A program made the translations under genes and the position numbers. Shown here one piece after another: positions 1 to 22,800 of a stretch of 64,000 nucleotides of DNA; within the stretch, counting starts at the first letter, position 1; each line of letters begins with the position of its first letter. The notes beneath the pieces were generated by a model. That model saw nothing but the letters and a program-made list of their open reading frames with translations. It was not told where the DNA came from and ran no database searches. Source of the DNA: Synaphobranchus kaupii (Eukaryota > Chordata > Actinopteri > Anguilliformes > Synaphobranchidae); contig CM056380.1 of assembly GCA_029718625.1 (NCBI GenBank), forward strand, positions 114,896,746 through 114,960,745. Direction: 5' to 3'.

Positions 1-377
1 CTGTTCGGGGGCACATAATTGTCTAGTGTTACCCACAGAGGAGAGCTTCAGTGAGCAGGATATCCCTTGCCTCATTACTCAACAGTGCCTCCTCTGGTCA
101 GTCTGGTACAGTGCAGTCCTTTACCGCTGCCAGCTGGTGGACTGTGGAGTGTAAAGCAGCACAGTCTTTGGCACAAATGTGTACAATGTTTCCCAAAGCG
201 ATTATGATTGAGCCTTATTTCAAAATCAGCAGAGGAAGAAAAACCCTGACCAAAAGAGAATGTATTCTGACAACCAAATGCAAATGAGAAGGTCTTATTT
301 TATTAAAAATATGAGTCATTTTAAAGAATATTATAACAAATATTCTTTAATAATAGAAATATATTTTTTTTTTTTAG

Positions 378-10082
<9,705 letters not shown>

Positions 10083-11095
10083 AGCTGAGAGAGGGATTTA
10101 CGCTGACTCATCAATCCCCCGGAGGTGGGGGTGGGGGGGGGGGCTGGGCTGTCTCTTTGAAGACGGACGCAACTGCAGTTGATTTGCGTCCGCGAGTGTT
10201 CGTTGCCCTCGATGACCAAAAAACAGAGGAACGGATCGGGAAAGTAGGCGAGAGCCTAACAGCGAATGGAACAGAAGGCCTTTGGAAGCCGGCAAGCGTG
10301 CGGCCCGCACAGACTAAACACATCCAGAGGACTATCCAAGTTTTTTTTTTTTTTTTTTTTTTAAACAAAAATTAATTCTCAGTTCATTATGTTTTTGGTA
10401 CGAGTTTGGCGAGACAAGAGCTCTTCTCTTTTCACCAGTGCAAGAGCTGCATATTAGTGCTATGTCGTCTAAGGTAAGGAATGTCTGAAAGCTGCCAACT
10501 GCTATTTAATGTTTTTTTTTTTTCTTTTTGGAGGGGAGCGGAATCCTGAAGAAGTCATCCTCAAGGGTGTTTTGTCCTCAGTTAAGTCCTGATTGAGTGG
10601 GTACTGCCATTTTAGGAGACCTCAGACCAACATGGCATCATTTAAATGTCGCCCCTGACCAGGGCAGGGATTCACACAATATAAATTATTGTTGCTGTTA
10701 TTTATTTGCTTAGCAGATGCCTTTAGGCAGTAAATATAAATAAATATGCTTTAATTTGCTCTCATTGCACACAGCTTGGCATTTACTGACTTAAGAATGG
10801 AAAAAAAAAAAGTTGTTTTCAGTTTTTAAAATTAGTTAAACCTGCGTTCAGCTGGGCTGAATACAACAGTATTGCACAAACCACTAGGCTTTACACTGTT
10901 TATAAACTTTTCCTTTCCTAACTTTTTAATATTTACTCTTGTGGCTATTTTAATCTGTTAATCACTTTGATAACAACTCAAACACAAATGCTGTGATAAA
11001 AATCTTTTTTTACCTGTTTTCCAGAAAAATAAAAAATATATTTAAAAAAAAAAAACAAGGGTTTTCTCTTACTGGCTTTTTCTTATGGGATTTAG
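10083..11095 (+). other. adam8 3' UTR and downstream sequence
   Basis: No coding signal. Contains a short poly-G run (10128-10142), a poly-T run at 10340-10362, a stretch at 10690-10730 resembling the SINE/LINE tail (TTTGCTTAGCAGATGCCTTT), and an AATAAA at about 10739 that could serve as a polyadenylation signal. The true transcript end cannot be fixed from sequence. Confidence 0.4.
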
Positions 11096-11419
<324 letters not shown>

Positions 11420-11439
11420 ACTGATATACTGTACTGATT

Positions 11440-11926
11440 ACCTGACCATGGTGACCGAGACCTTGACAATGTACAGATTCAGTGAGCACAGCCTGGCCAT
11501 GGAAAGAGGCCGACACAGGCAGACATGGCTGCCCAGAGAGGACAGCCTGTGCTCACACTGCAGTCAGGGAGTGGTGGAGACAGAAACTGCTCTTCCTCAC
11601 AACATGTGGAAGGCACCAGGACGTAAGGGAGAATTTATAGACAAAATTCATAAAAATATGCCCTGAATTCAAAAACTTCAAATGACCACCAAAAACCTCC
11701 CATATTTATTAGGGAAACACTGAAAATGTATTACACTCGCGGCACATTATGTTACAGTTTGCCATAAACAGAGGGGACAACCAGTGAGTAGCCTAAATTT
11801 GGTCTGTACACTCCATGTCTAGATCAGTGTTTTATGTGTTCAATTGCATTGTGTTATTTTCTCTGCTTTGACAACATAGGATGCATCTTGTCATGCCAAT
11901 AAAAACATTTGTGAATTTGAATTTGA
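11440..11926 (+). mobile_element. non-LTR retrotransposon 3'-end fragment
   Basis: A partial peptide (FSEHSLAMERGRH, then RED-LCSHC) resembles the cysteine-containing C-terminal segment found after reverse transcriptase in many LINEs. It is followed by non-coding sequence ending in AATAAAAACATTTGTGAATT and a short TTTGAA repeat, a typical LINE 3' tail. It is 5' truncated and the frame is broken after ~60 codons. Family assignment (L1/Tx1-like) is uncertain. Confidence 0.5.
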
Positions 11927-12210
11927 GTGTACACACATGACCTTGCCTCCATGAGAAATTCCTTCAATTGCCTTACAGTGTAACATGTTTCATTGTCATT
12001 TTAGCCAAAGCAAATATTTTATGTTACCCGGAGGTCAGTATACAAAAATTCAAACACTTTTAAAATAATTTGGGATAACGGCTTACGCGAAGGTACGTTT
12101 GTCTACTCACGCCCACCGTAGGAGAAAATTATGACGTGTGGTTACCTAGTAACCGCAGTAACAATCCATCTCGGAGAGCTAAAAATAGTAAGGTGTTTAT
12201 ATATACAACA

Positions 12211-12320
12211 ATGAATAAGGAACTAGATGAAGAAACATTACAAGATCTGTATGCTTGGATTGACAAAATACCACTTTCCAGACCAAAACGGAATATAGCA
12301 AGGGACTTCAGTGATGGGGG
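12211..12320 (+). CDS. spef1: spef1-like exon 1 (start of CH domain)
   Basis: ATG at 12211 chosen because the SPEF1 family starts a few residues before the LxxLYxWxDxIPLSRPKRN block. An upstream in-frame ATG at 12136 adds non-conserved residues. Donor GTAACT at 12321 follows a six-G run. The exon appears one G too long to join exon 2 in frame. Confidence 0.65.
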
Positions 12321-12826
12321 GTAACTACCTAGAAATCATTGACATTTATCTTAGCTCGCTAATGTTGGCTGTCCTATCCTTGTATGATTCACTTCGGTTC
12401 GTGGGTGTTTAGAAGTGAGCTAAGTTACCTGTTGCAAGGTGAAAACTTCAAGTGGAAGCCGATTGTTAGGCAAACCAGATACAACAAATAATTATATTCA
12501 ACAGCTAAAAAAGAAAACTAGTCAGTTATTTTCTTATAGGTTTTTGTACTGAATTTCATTAATAGATGCAAACAACTTAGAATATCGTGCAATTAGCTAA
12601 CGGGACCTTTGTCTGTAATTTTCCATCTAACTTAGCTATTACAACTTACCTGGGCCCCCGTTTAACAAAAGCATATTATAGTGTTTTGTGTTTGTACTTT
12701 ATTCATTTTATGATTAAAATTATGAAAATTTAACTGACATTATATAAAAAGATTTAAAAAATAGAAGGTGAAAGACGAAAAACAAACAAAACAATGAAAG
12801 TAATATAAAAACAAAATAGCTAAGAT

Positions 12827-13690
12827 CAAGTCAAGTCAAGTTTTATTTGTTTAGAGCCCAGTATCACAATGCATGCCTCAAAGGGATTCACAAGGATTTA
12901 AAAACAAGTAATTAAAAAAAAAAAAAAAACAGTAAAAATTGACAATCAATTTAGGTAAATCTAAAGTACAAAAATAAAACACAATAAAATAAACAATAAA
13001 AGCAGTAAAATAGATAAAAAGCATAGACTAGTGATAAAATAAAAGTAATATAAATGTAAATATGGAAACAGATAAGATAAGTCACACCATATATATAGCA
13101 GGGTTATATGCTAGTAAGAATAAAATATGTCTTGAGTCTGTTTTTAAAAGATTTCAACTGAATCAGGGAGAGGAGGCTATTCCAAAGGGTGGGTGCTCTG
13201 TAAGAGAAAAGCCCCTGCTGCCTGTCTGATTTCTTTTTTAATCCTCGGGATCATCAGGAGAGCTGCATTCTGGGATGGGAGAAGCTTTTGATGGGTGTGT
13301 AGGGGATAATGAGATCTAATAGATAAGATGGTGCAAGCCCATTTAGTGTTTTGTATGTTAAAAGGAGTATCTTAAAATCTGCTCAAGCTTGGGACTGGGA
13401 GCCAATGCAGAGAGGTCAGGACAGGGGTAATATGATCATACTTATTTGTCCTGGTTAAAATTCTAAGCAGCAGCATTTAATACAAGCTGGAGTTTGCCAA
13501 TGCTACATTTTGGGGTGAACCAGAGAAAAAGGGCATTGCAGTAGTCGACTCTCGATGTTACAAATGCGGTGGATAAGTGTTTCTGCATCTGGCATAGAAA
13601 GGATAATATTAGGGCAATATTGCGGAGGTAAAAGTAGGCAGTCTTTGTAATGTTATTAATCCTTTTGGGAAACGGTTTGCTCATTCGCCG
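12827..13690 (-). mobile_element. L2-type LINE, 5'-truncated, inserted in spef1-like intron 1
   Basis: The minus strand encodes an RT C-terminal segment (13684-13463) with LRNIALILSFL, AFVTSRVDYCNALF and LQLVLNAAA, diagnostic of L2/Maui-type LINEs. It is followed by a degraded 3' region and a tandem ACTTG tail at 12827-12845. Stops and frameshifts are present, so this is an old dead copy. Confidence 0.75.
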
Positions 13691-13776
13691 TATTCATTTC
13701 ACATTATAAAGGACTTTCTTAAATGTTAAAATAGGTTATTGAATAATCAATACTTTCTCTCGTAATACCTCTCCAG

Positions 13777-13890
13777 TGATGGCAGCGGAGGTGGTGAAGT
13801 TTTATTTCCCCCAAACTCGTGGAGCTCCATAACTACACTCCGGCCAACTCCACACAGCAGAAGCTAAGGTAACTGGGACACTCTGAACAG
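13777..13890 (+). CDS. spef1: spef1-like exon 2 (CH domain), frame disrupted
   Basis: Acceptor CTCTCCAG. The reading VMAAEVVKFYFP then needs a one-base shift at the CCCCC run (13808-13812) to continue KLVELHNYTPANS. Similarity to the family (SNW--LNR) continues through an apparent GTAACT donor at 13869, so the natural end may be ...AACAG/GCAAGA at 13890, a GC-AG intron. Two further indels lie in that stretch. Confidence 0.5.
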
Positions 13891-14179
13891 GCAAGATAGA
13901 CACATTTTCTACAAATGAGTCCATTGTAAAATTTAAAAAAATAAACAAACAAAGAGCTCTATTGCCCTTGCCCTGGTGCCGCCCGTGTGGGAGGACTGGG
14001 AAAGGGACACGTGTACTTTGGGTCTTAACAACGGCAGGAGAGGATGGGGTCACATTTAAGGTTGCATTCCGGTTTGGACCCGTGTCATACATACATCGTA
14101 GATTTGACTACTTCTTCTGTGTGCATTACTACATTTCAATCCTACTGTATTTTTCTTTCTGATTTATTGTAAGTCATTC

Positions 14180-14252
14180 TCGTTTATTGTCAGGCCACAC
14201 AGATATATAAGCTGGTAGTTTATTGTCAGGCCACACAGAATATATAGGCTGG
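14180..14252. repeat. ~42-bp tandem duplication
   Basis: Two copies of a unit containing TTTATTGTCAGGCCACACAG, ATATATA and GGCTGGTA. Confidence 0.75.
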
Positions 14253-14691
14253 TATTTTACTTTGAACCAGATGCTCATATTATTGTGGGACATCATTAAT
14301 GGTGTTGAACAAAATCCATTGCATTTTAAGCATTTTCAGTCTTATTCTACCACACAAATGACAAAGAGTAATTTGTGATAATTAGCCTATATCAGGGTGG
14401 GAAAGCTGTACAGACATCTTACAAAATACTTAAATTCCAGCCAGGCGTCAGTGTCGAGTCGCCATTTCCCAATTAGTGCAGACCCAGGGGTTATAGTCTG
14501 TCTTTTGCTGTGTGTTGATGTTTCAGACCAGAAACAATATTTTTTAAATGATGAAAAAGTATTATTGTTGTAGAAAGGTGTTTATTTTGTTTAAAACTTA
14601 TGCTCAAGATGCTTGAAACTACATGTAAAATAGCTGGTGTTGAAATAGGCTACATGTTTTCATATTTTTGAAGCCTAATGTTCAGACTTTA

Positions 14692-14873
14692 TACACTAGT
14701 GTTCAAAAGTTGGGAATCACTTATTATTTTAATTATTATTGTTATTTGAACATTATCAATGTCTTGACTGTATTTTTTGATCAATTTAATGCAACTTTGG
14801 TAAATAAAAGTATCAATTTCTTTCAAAAACATAAAAATGTCTCAGTGATTCCAAACTTTTGAACGCTAGTGTA
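14692..14873. mobile_element. MITE with ~28-bp terminal inverted repeats and TA flanks
   Basis: The left end TACACTAGTGTTCAAAAGTT and the reverse complement of the right end (TACACTAGCGTTCAAAAGTT) match over about 28 bp with few mismatches. The interior is AT-rich and non-coding, 182 bp in all. Ends in TA suggest a Tc1/mariner-type target. It lies 70 bp before spef1-like exon 3. Confidence 0.8.
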
Positions 14874-14944
14874 GACTGAAGTAAAAATTTGGTTTTGGGA
14901 AGTTTTCTCATTTATTTTCTAATTTTCTAATAATTTAATTTTAG

Positions 14945-15101
14945 GAAGGTCTTTCCAAAGTTGAATTTTCCATGTTCCAGAAGACCAGCGTAAAGAAAAT
15001 TTCGCTGTGTACAGCAGGGCTCATTGAGTCTGTTCTCTGCACGCTGAGAGAGAGGCTTGAAGATAAGAGGCTGGGAAGAACTCTGGATGAGAGAGGGACA
15101 C
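14945..15101 (+). CDS. spef1: spef1-like exon 3 (end of CH domain), frame disrupted
   Basis: Acceptor TTTTAG at 14939-14944. KVFPKLNF is followed, one base out of phase, by VKKISLCTAGLIESVLCTLR and ERLEDKRLG, matching the end of the SPEF1 CH domain. The donor GTATGTG at ~15102 opens directly into a GT/GA microsatellite. Confidence 0.5.
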
Positions 15102-15305
15102 AAGTATGTGTGTGTGTGTGTGTGTGAGAGTGAGTGAGAGAGAGAGGGACACAAGTATGTGTGTGTGTGTGTGTGTGTGAGTGTGAGAGAGAGAGACAAG
15201 CATGTGTGTGAGTGTGTGTGTGTGAGAGAGAGGAGAGGGACACAAGTATGTGTGTGTGTGGTGTGTGTTGTGTGTGTGTGTGAGTGAGTGAGAGAGAGAG
15301 GGATA

Positions 15306-15359
<54 letters not shown>

Positions 15360-15418
15360 TGAGTGAGAGAGAGAGGTACACAAGTATGTGTGTGTGTGTG
15401 AGTGAGAGAGAGAGACAA

Positions 15419-15460
<42 letters not shown>
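15102..15460. repeat. GT/GA compound microsatellite with ~60-bp higher unit
   Basis: Alternating (GT)n and (GA)n blocks separated by GGGACACAAGTATGTG-like phrases that recur about every 60 bp. It follows spef1-like exon 3 at once. Confidence 0.92.
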
Positions 15461-15630
15461 CTGACTGCCCTTGTTTCCAAATCCTCCAAACCCATTGTCA
15501 CATGACTTTAAAATGTTTTTAAAGAAATAAGTAAATTTAAATTTAAAAGATTTTTTAGATTTAAAAGAAAAAACAGTTGAAAAGAAGAAAACTATACTTT
15601 TGATTCCTTTCATTGTTTTTTGTTTCTAGA

Positions 15631-15671
15631 CTTGGAGTACTACAGCACCATCAACGAAAAATCAAAAACAG
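15631..15671 (+). CDS. candidate spef1-like exon 4
   Basis: A 41-nt segment between a strong acceptor (CATTGTTTTTTGTTTCTAG) and donor AACAG/GTATGA, placed as expected for the next exon. No conserved peptide could be recognised in either open frame, so this is only a splice-site call. Confidence 0.25.
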
Positions 15672-15672
15672 G

Positions 15673-16300
15673 TATGACACAACTCCAGTGTACCTAAGGT
15701 GCGACATAGACAATTATTCAGCCAAACCAAGAAGGTCTTATAAATGGTAGAAGCAGTATGTTCAAGGAAGTATAAATACAAACCTATAATGTAAACCCTT
15801 CAAACTGCTCAGGAACCTTTCTCCTCATTGATCTAGTATTATTGGCGGCTGTTTCATACTTTACATGCCGTCCAAAACCCAATACTAAAGAGTACGACTG
15901 TGTCCTACTGTAGTCATCGGCGTGCGCTACACTGATACACAGCTTTTCCTCTTTTGTGTAGTAGCATATCTGGGTGTGATGTGTGTCTTGCTGCTTGGGC
16001 CGTTTCTTTCCTGCCAGGAATGGGCGTAGGTTTGAGTTTAACATTTGGGGGATATAGTTTGACCATTGTCCTACGCCCCCCCCCCCCCCCCCCCGGCACT
16101 CAGAAGTCTCCTCATGGCTGGCTCGGTTTTTCTTTTATTTTCCTGAATGAAATTAGGCGACATTCTTGATTCGTACAAAAAATAAACAGCATCATCCCCT
16201 TTTTAATTCATTAGAATAGGTCAGTTTGAGTCCTGGGGAAACCCCAGAATAATCCTCCATGTCCACAAGGAGGAATTCGACCCAGATTTCTGGGGAAAAA
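15673..16300. other. unassigned sequence up to the assembly gap
   Basis: No exon, RNA or repeat could be recognised. A poly-C run at 16077-16094 is the only marked feature. There is no satellite before the gap. Confidence 0.5.
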
Positions 16301-16800
16301 NNNNNNNNNNNNNNNNNNNNNNNNNNNNNNNNNNNNNNNNNNNNNNNNNNNNNNNNNNNNNNNNNNNNNNNNNNNNNNNNNNNNNNNNNNNNNNNNNNNN
16401 NNNNNNNNNNNNNNNNNNNNNNNNNNNNNNNNNNNNNNNNNNNNNNNNNNNNNNNNNNNNNNNNNNNNNNNNNNNNNNNNNNNNNNNNNNNNNNNNNNNN
16501 NNNNNNNNNNNNNNNNNNNNNNNNNNNNNNNNNNNNNNNNNNNNNNNNNNNNNNNNNNNNNNNNNNNNNNNNNNNNNNNNNNNNNNNNNNNNNNNNNNNN
16601 NNNNNNNNNNNNNNNNNNNNNNNNNNNNNNNNNNNNNNNNNNNNNNNNNNNNNNNNNNNNNNNNNNNNNNNNNNNNNNNNNNNNNNNNNNNNNNNNNNNN
16701 NNNNNNNNNNNNNNNNNNNNNNNNNNNNNNNNNNNNNNNNNNNNNNNNNNNNNNNNNNNNNNNNNNNNNNNNNNNNNNNNNNNNNNNNNNNNNNNNNNNN
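16301..16800. other. assembly gap (500 N)
   Basis: Exactly 500 N. The round length suggests a placeholder gap of unknown true size. Unique sequence lies to its left and satellite begins at its right edge, so the array start is missing. Confidence 0.99.
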
Positions 16801-19800
16801 TCTGAAATTATATTTACTTAATAACTGTGGTGAAATAAGTGAAAAATAATGAGTTTTAAGACATTTATGATTAAAAACATGTTTTGGGGAAAATAAAAAA
16901 ACATAAGACTATAGTGTTTTGTCCAAAAAGGGCAAAAATGGTCAACAAAATTTAAATAGCATTTTAATTTTGTTGACCATTTTGTTCCTTTTTGGACATA
17001 AGTCTTATGTTTTTTCATTTTCCCCAAAACACGTTTTTCATCATAAATGTCTTAAAACTCATTATTCTTCACTTATTTCACCCCAGTTATTAAGTAAATA
17101 TAATTTCCTATACATCGGAATCAAAAAATAGCATTTTAATTTTGTTGACCATTTTGGTCTATTTTGGACAAAAGACTATAGTCTTATGTTTTTTCATTTT
17201 CCCCAAAACACGTTTTTCATCATAAATTTCTTAAACCTCATTATTTTTCACTTATTTCACCGCAGTTATTAAGTAAATATAATTTCAGACACATCGGAAT
17301 CAAAGAAGGCCATTCAAATTTTGATGACCATTTTTGCCCTTTTTGGACAAAAGACTATAGTCTTATGTTTTTTCATTTTCCCTAAATGACATTTTTCACC
17401 AAAATGGTCAACAAAATTAAAATGCCATTTGTTTATTCCGATGTATAGGAAATTATATTTACTTAATAACTGCGGTGAAATAAGTGAAAAATAATCAGGT
17501 TTAAGACATTTATGATGAAAAACGTGTTTTGGGAAAAATGAAAAAACATAAGACTATAGTCTTATGTCCAAAAAGGACCAAAATGGTCCACAAAATTAAA
17601 ATGCCATTTTTTTTATTCCGATGTATAGGAAATTATATTTACTTAATAACTGCGGTGAAATAAGTGAAACATAATGAGTTTTAAGACATTTATGATGAAA
17701 TCCGTGTTTTGGGGAAAATGAAAAAACATAAGACTATAGTCTTATGTCCAAAAAGGACCAAAATGGTCCACAAAATTAAAATGCCATTTTTTTATTCCGA
17801 TGTATAGGAAATTATATTTACTTAATACCTGCGGTGAAATAAGTGAAAAATAATGAATTTAAAGACATTTATGATGAAAAATGTATTTTAGGGAAAATAA
17901 AAAAACATAAGACTATATAGTCTTATGTCCAAAAAGGACCACAAAATTAAAATGCCATTTTTTGATTCCGATGTATAGGTAATTATATTTACTTAATAAC
18001 TGCGGTGACATAAGTGATAAATAATGAGGTTTAAGACATTTATGATGAAAAACGTGTTTTGGGAAAAATGAAAAAACATAAGACTATAGTCTTACGTCCA
18101 AAAAGGACCAAAAAGGACCACAAAATTAAAATGCCATTTTTTGATTCCGATGTATAGGAAATTATATTTACTTAATACCTGCGGTGAAATAAGTGAAACA
18201 TAATGAGTTTTAAGACATTTATGATGAAAAACGTGTTTTGGGGAAAATGAAAAAACATAAGACTATAGTCTTTTGTCCAAAAAGGGCAAAAATGGTCCAC
18301 AAAATTTAAATGGCCTTCTTTGATTCCGATGTATCTGAAATTATATTTACTTAATAACTGCGGTGAAATAAGTGAAAAATAATCAGGTTTGAGACATTTA
18401 TGATGAAAAACGTGTTTTGGCAAAAAATGAAAAAACATAAGACTATAGTCTTATGTCCAAAAAGGACCAAAATGGTCCACAAAATTAAAATGCCATTTTT
18501 TTATTCTGATGTATAGGAAATTATATTTACTTAATAACTGCGGTGAAATAAGAGAAAAATAATGAGTTTTAAGACATTTATGATGAAATACGTGTTTTGG
18601 GGAAAATAAAAAAACATAAGACTATAGTCTTATATCCAAAAAGGACCACAAAATTAAAATGCCATTTTTTTATTCCGATGTATAGGTAATTATATTTACT
18701 TAATAACTGTGGTGAAATAAGTGAAAAATAATGAGTTTTAAGACATTTATGATTAAAAACATGTTTTGGGGAAAATAAAAAAACATAAGACTATAGTCTT
18801 TTGTCCAAAAAGGGCAAAAATGGTCAACAAAATTTAAATAGCATTTTAATTTTGTTGACCATTTTGTTCCTTTTTGGACATAAGTCTTATGTTTTTTCAT
18901 TTTCCCCAAAACACGTTTTTCATAATAAATGTCTTAAAACTCATTATTCTTCACTTATTTCACCCCAGTTATTAAGTAAATATAATTTCCTATACATCGG
19001 AATCAAAAAATAGCATTTTAATTTTGTTGACCATTTTGGTCTATTTTGGACAAAAGACTATAGTCTTATGTTTTTTCATTTTCCCCCAAAACACGTTTTT
19101 CATCATAAATTTCTTAAACCTCATTATTTTTCACTTATTTCACCGCAGTTATTAAGTAAATATAATTTCAGACACATCGGAATCAAAGAAGGCCATTCAA
19201 ATTTTGTTGACCATTTTTGCCCTTTTTGGACAAAAGACTATAGTCTTATGTTTTTTCATTTTCCCTAAATGACATTTTTCACCAAAATGGTCAACAAAAT
19301 TAATATGCCATTTGTTTATTCCGATGTATAGGAAATTATATTTACTTAATAACTGCGGTGAAATAAGTGAAACATAATGAGTTTTAAGACATTCATGATG
19401 AAATCCGTGTTTTGGGGAAAATGAAAAAACATAAGACTATAGTCTTATGTCCAAAAAGGACCAAAATGGTCCACAAAATTAAAATGCCATTTTTTTATTC
19501 CGATGTATAGGAAATTATATTTACTTAATAACTGCGGTGAAATAAGTGAAACATAATGAGTTTTAAGACATTCATGATGAAATCCGTGTTTTGGGGAAAA
19601 TGAAAAAACATAAGACTATATAGTCTTAGGACCACAAAATTAAAATGCCATTTTTTGATTCCGATGTATAGGTAATTATATTTACTTAATAACTGCGGTG
19701 ACATAAGTGATAAATAATGAGGTTTAAGACATTTATGATGAAAAACGTGTTTTGGGGAAAATGAAAAAACATAAGACTATATAGTCTTTTGTCCAAAAAG

Positions 19801-22800
19801 GGCAAAAATGGTCCACAAAATTTAAATGGCCTTCTTTGATTCCGATGTATCTGAAATTATATTTACTTAATAACTGCGATGAAATAAGTGAAATATAATG
19901 CGTTTTAAGACATGTATGATGAAATACGTGTTTTGGGGAAAATGAAAAAACATAAGACTATAGTCTTATGTCCAAAAAGGACCAAAATGGTCCACAAAAT
20001 TAAAATGCCATTTTTTTATTCCGATGTATAGGAAATTATATTTACTTAATAACTGCGGTGAAATAAGTGAAAAATAATGAATTTTAAGACATTTATGATG
20101 AAAAACATGTTTTAGGGAAAATGAAAAAACATAAGACTATATATAGTCTTTTGTCCAAAATGGACCAAAATGGTCAACAAAATTTAAATGGCCTTCTTTG
20201 ATTCTGATGTATCTGAAATTATATTTACTTAATAACTGCGGTGAAATAAGTGAAAAATAATCAGGTTTAAGACATTTATGATGAAAAACGTGTTTTGGGA
20301 AAAATGAAAAAACATAAGACTATATAGTCTTTTGTCCAAAATGGACCAAAATGGTCCACAAAATTAAAATGCCATTTTTTTATTCCGATGTATAGGAAAT
20401 TATATTTACTTAATACCTGCGGTGAAATAAGTGAAAAAATAATGAATTTAAAGACATTTATGATGAAAAATGTCTTTTAGGGAAAATAAAAAAACATAAG
20501 ACTATATAGTCTTATGTCCAAAAAGGACCACAAAATTAAAATGCCATTTTTTGATTCCGATGTATCTGAAATTATATTTACTTAATAACTGCGGTGAAAT
20601 AAGTGATAAATAATGAGGTTTAAGACATTTATGATGAAAAACGTGTTTTGGGGAAAATGAAAAAACATACGACTATAGTCTTAATTCCAAAAAGGACCAA
20701 AATGGTCCACAAAATTAAAATGCCATTTTTTTATTCCGATGTATAGAAAATTATATTTACTTAATAACTGCGGTGAAATAAGTGAAAAATAATGGGTTTT
20801 AAGACATTTATGATGCAATACGTGTTTTGGGAAAAATGAAAAAACATAAGACTATAGTCTTATGTCCAAAAAGGACCAAAAAGGACCACAAAATTAAAAT
20901 GCCATTTTTTGATTCCGATGTATAGGAAATTATATTTACTTAATACCTGCGGTGAAATAAGTGAAAAATAATGAATTTAAAGACATTTATGATGAAAAAT
21001 GTATTTTAGGGAAAATGAAAAAACATAAGACTATAGTCTTTTGTCCAAAAAGGGCAAAAATGGTCCACAAAATTTAAATGGCCTTCTTTGATTCCGATGT
21101 ATCTGAAATTATATTTACTTAATAACTGCGGTGAAATAAGTGAAAAATAATCAGGTTTAAGACATTTATGATGAAAAACGTGTTTTGGGAAAAATGAAAA
21201 AAACATAAGACTATAGTCTTTTGTCCAAAATGGACCAAAATGGTCAACAAAATTAAAATGGCCTTCTTTGATTCCGATGTATCTGAAATTATATTTACTT
21301 AATAACTGCTATGAAATAAGTGAAAAATAATGAGTTTTAAGACATTTATGATGAAATACGTGTTTTGGGGAAAATGAAAAAACATAAGACTATAGTCTTA
21401 TGTCCAAAAAGGACCAAAATGGTCCACAAAATTAAAATGCCATTTTTTTATTCCGATGTATAGGAAATTATATTTACTTAATACCTGCGGTGAAATAAGT
21501 GAAAAATAATGAATTTAAAGACATTTATGATGAAAAATGTATTTTGGGGAAAATGAAAAAACATAAGACTATAGTCTTATGTCCAAAAAGGACCAAAATG
21601 GTCCACAAAATTAAAATGCCATTTTTTTATTCCGATGTATAGGAAATTATATTTACTTAATAACTGCGGTGAAATAAGTGAAACATAATGAGTTTTAAGA
21701 CATTTATGATGAAAAACGTGTTTTGGGGAAAATGAAAAAAACATAAGACTATAGTCTTTTGTCCAAAAAGGGCAAAAATGGTCCACAAAATTTAAATGGC
21801 CTTCTTTGATTCCGATGTATCTGAAATTATATTTACTTAATAACTGCGGTGAAATAAGTGAAAAATAATCAGGTTTAAGACATTTATGATGAAAAACGTG
21901 TTTTGGGAAAAATGAAAAAAGATAAGACTATAGACTTTTGTCCAAAAAGGGCAAAAATAGTCAACAAAATTTAAATGGCCTTCTTTGATTCCGATGTATC
22001 TGAAATTATATTTACTTAATAACTGCGGTGAAATAAGTGAAAAATAATCAGGTTTAAGACATTTATGATGAAAAACGTGTTTTGGGAAAAATGAAAAAAC
22101 ATAAGACTATAGTCTTATGTCCAAAAAGGACCAAAATGGTCAACAAAATTAAAATGGCCTTCTTTGATTCCGATGTATCTGAAATTATATTTACTTAATA
22201 ACTGCGATGAAATAAGTGAAAAATAATGAGTTTTAAGACATTTATGATGAAATACGTGTTTTGGGGAAAATGAAAAAACATAAGACTATATAGTCTTATG
22301 TCCAAAAAGGACCAAAATGGTCCACAAAATTAAAATGCCATTTTTTTATTCCGATGTATAGGAAATTATATTTACTTAATAACTGCGGTGAAATAAGTGA
22401 AAAATAATGAATTTTAAGACATTTATGATGAAAAATGTCTTTTAGGGAAAATAAAAAAACATAAGACTATAGTCTTATATCCAAAAAGGACCACAAAATT
22501 AAAATGCCATTTTTTTATTCCGATGTATAGGTAATTATATTTACTTAATAACTGTGGTGAAATAAGTGAAAAATAATGAGTTTTAAGACATTTATGATTA
22601 AAAACATGTTTTGGGGAAAATAAAAAAACATAAGACTATAGTCTTTTGTCCAAAAAGGGCAAAAATGGTCAACAAAATTTAAATAGCATTTTAATTTTGT
22701 TGACCATTTTGTTCCTTTTTGGACATAAGTCTTATGTTTTTTCATTTTCCCCAAAACACGTTTTTTCATCATAAATGTCTTAAAACTCATTATTCTTCAC

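Larger units (their letters stand above)
12211..15672 (+). pseudogene. spef1: spef1-like gene (calponin-homology axonemal protein), exons with multiple indels
   Basis: SPEF1/CLAMP family proteins bind microtubules through an N-terminal calponin-homology domain and act in cilia and flagella. Exon 1 (12211-12320) encodes MNKELDEETLQDLYAWIDK and IPLSRPKRNIARDFSDG. Exon 2 (13777-~13890) encodes VMAAEVVKFYFP, then in a shifted frame KLVELHNYTPANSTQQKL and NW..LNR. Exon 3 (14945-~15101) encodes KVFPKLNF, then in another frame VKKISLCTAGLIESVLCTLR. A candidate fourth exon is 15631-15671. Order and spacing match a spliced gene, not a processed copy. As written the frame breaks at least four times: G-run 12316-12321, C-run 13808-13812, around 13867-13883, and T-run 14966-14969. 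This is either a decayed unprocessed pseudogene or a gene with local consensus errors near the gap. Later exons would fall in the gap or satellite. Confidence 0.65.

Noticed and set aside
51..287. 78-codon ORF at the window start as an adam8 exon
   Set aside because: No ADAM similarity and no splice-site support; it lies in the intron before the 378 exon.
14927..15613. His-Thr repeat ORFs on the minus strand
   Set aside because: GT/GA microsatellite; the real signal here is the plus-strand spef1-like exon 3 at its left edge.
16259..16849. 196-codon ORF across 16.3-16.8 kb
   Set aside because: It consists mostly of translated N; an artefact of the gap.
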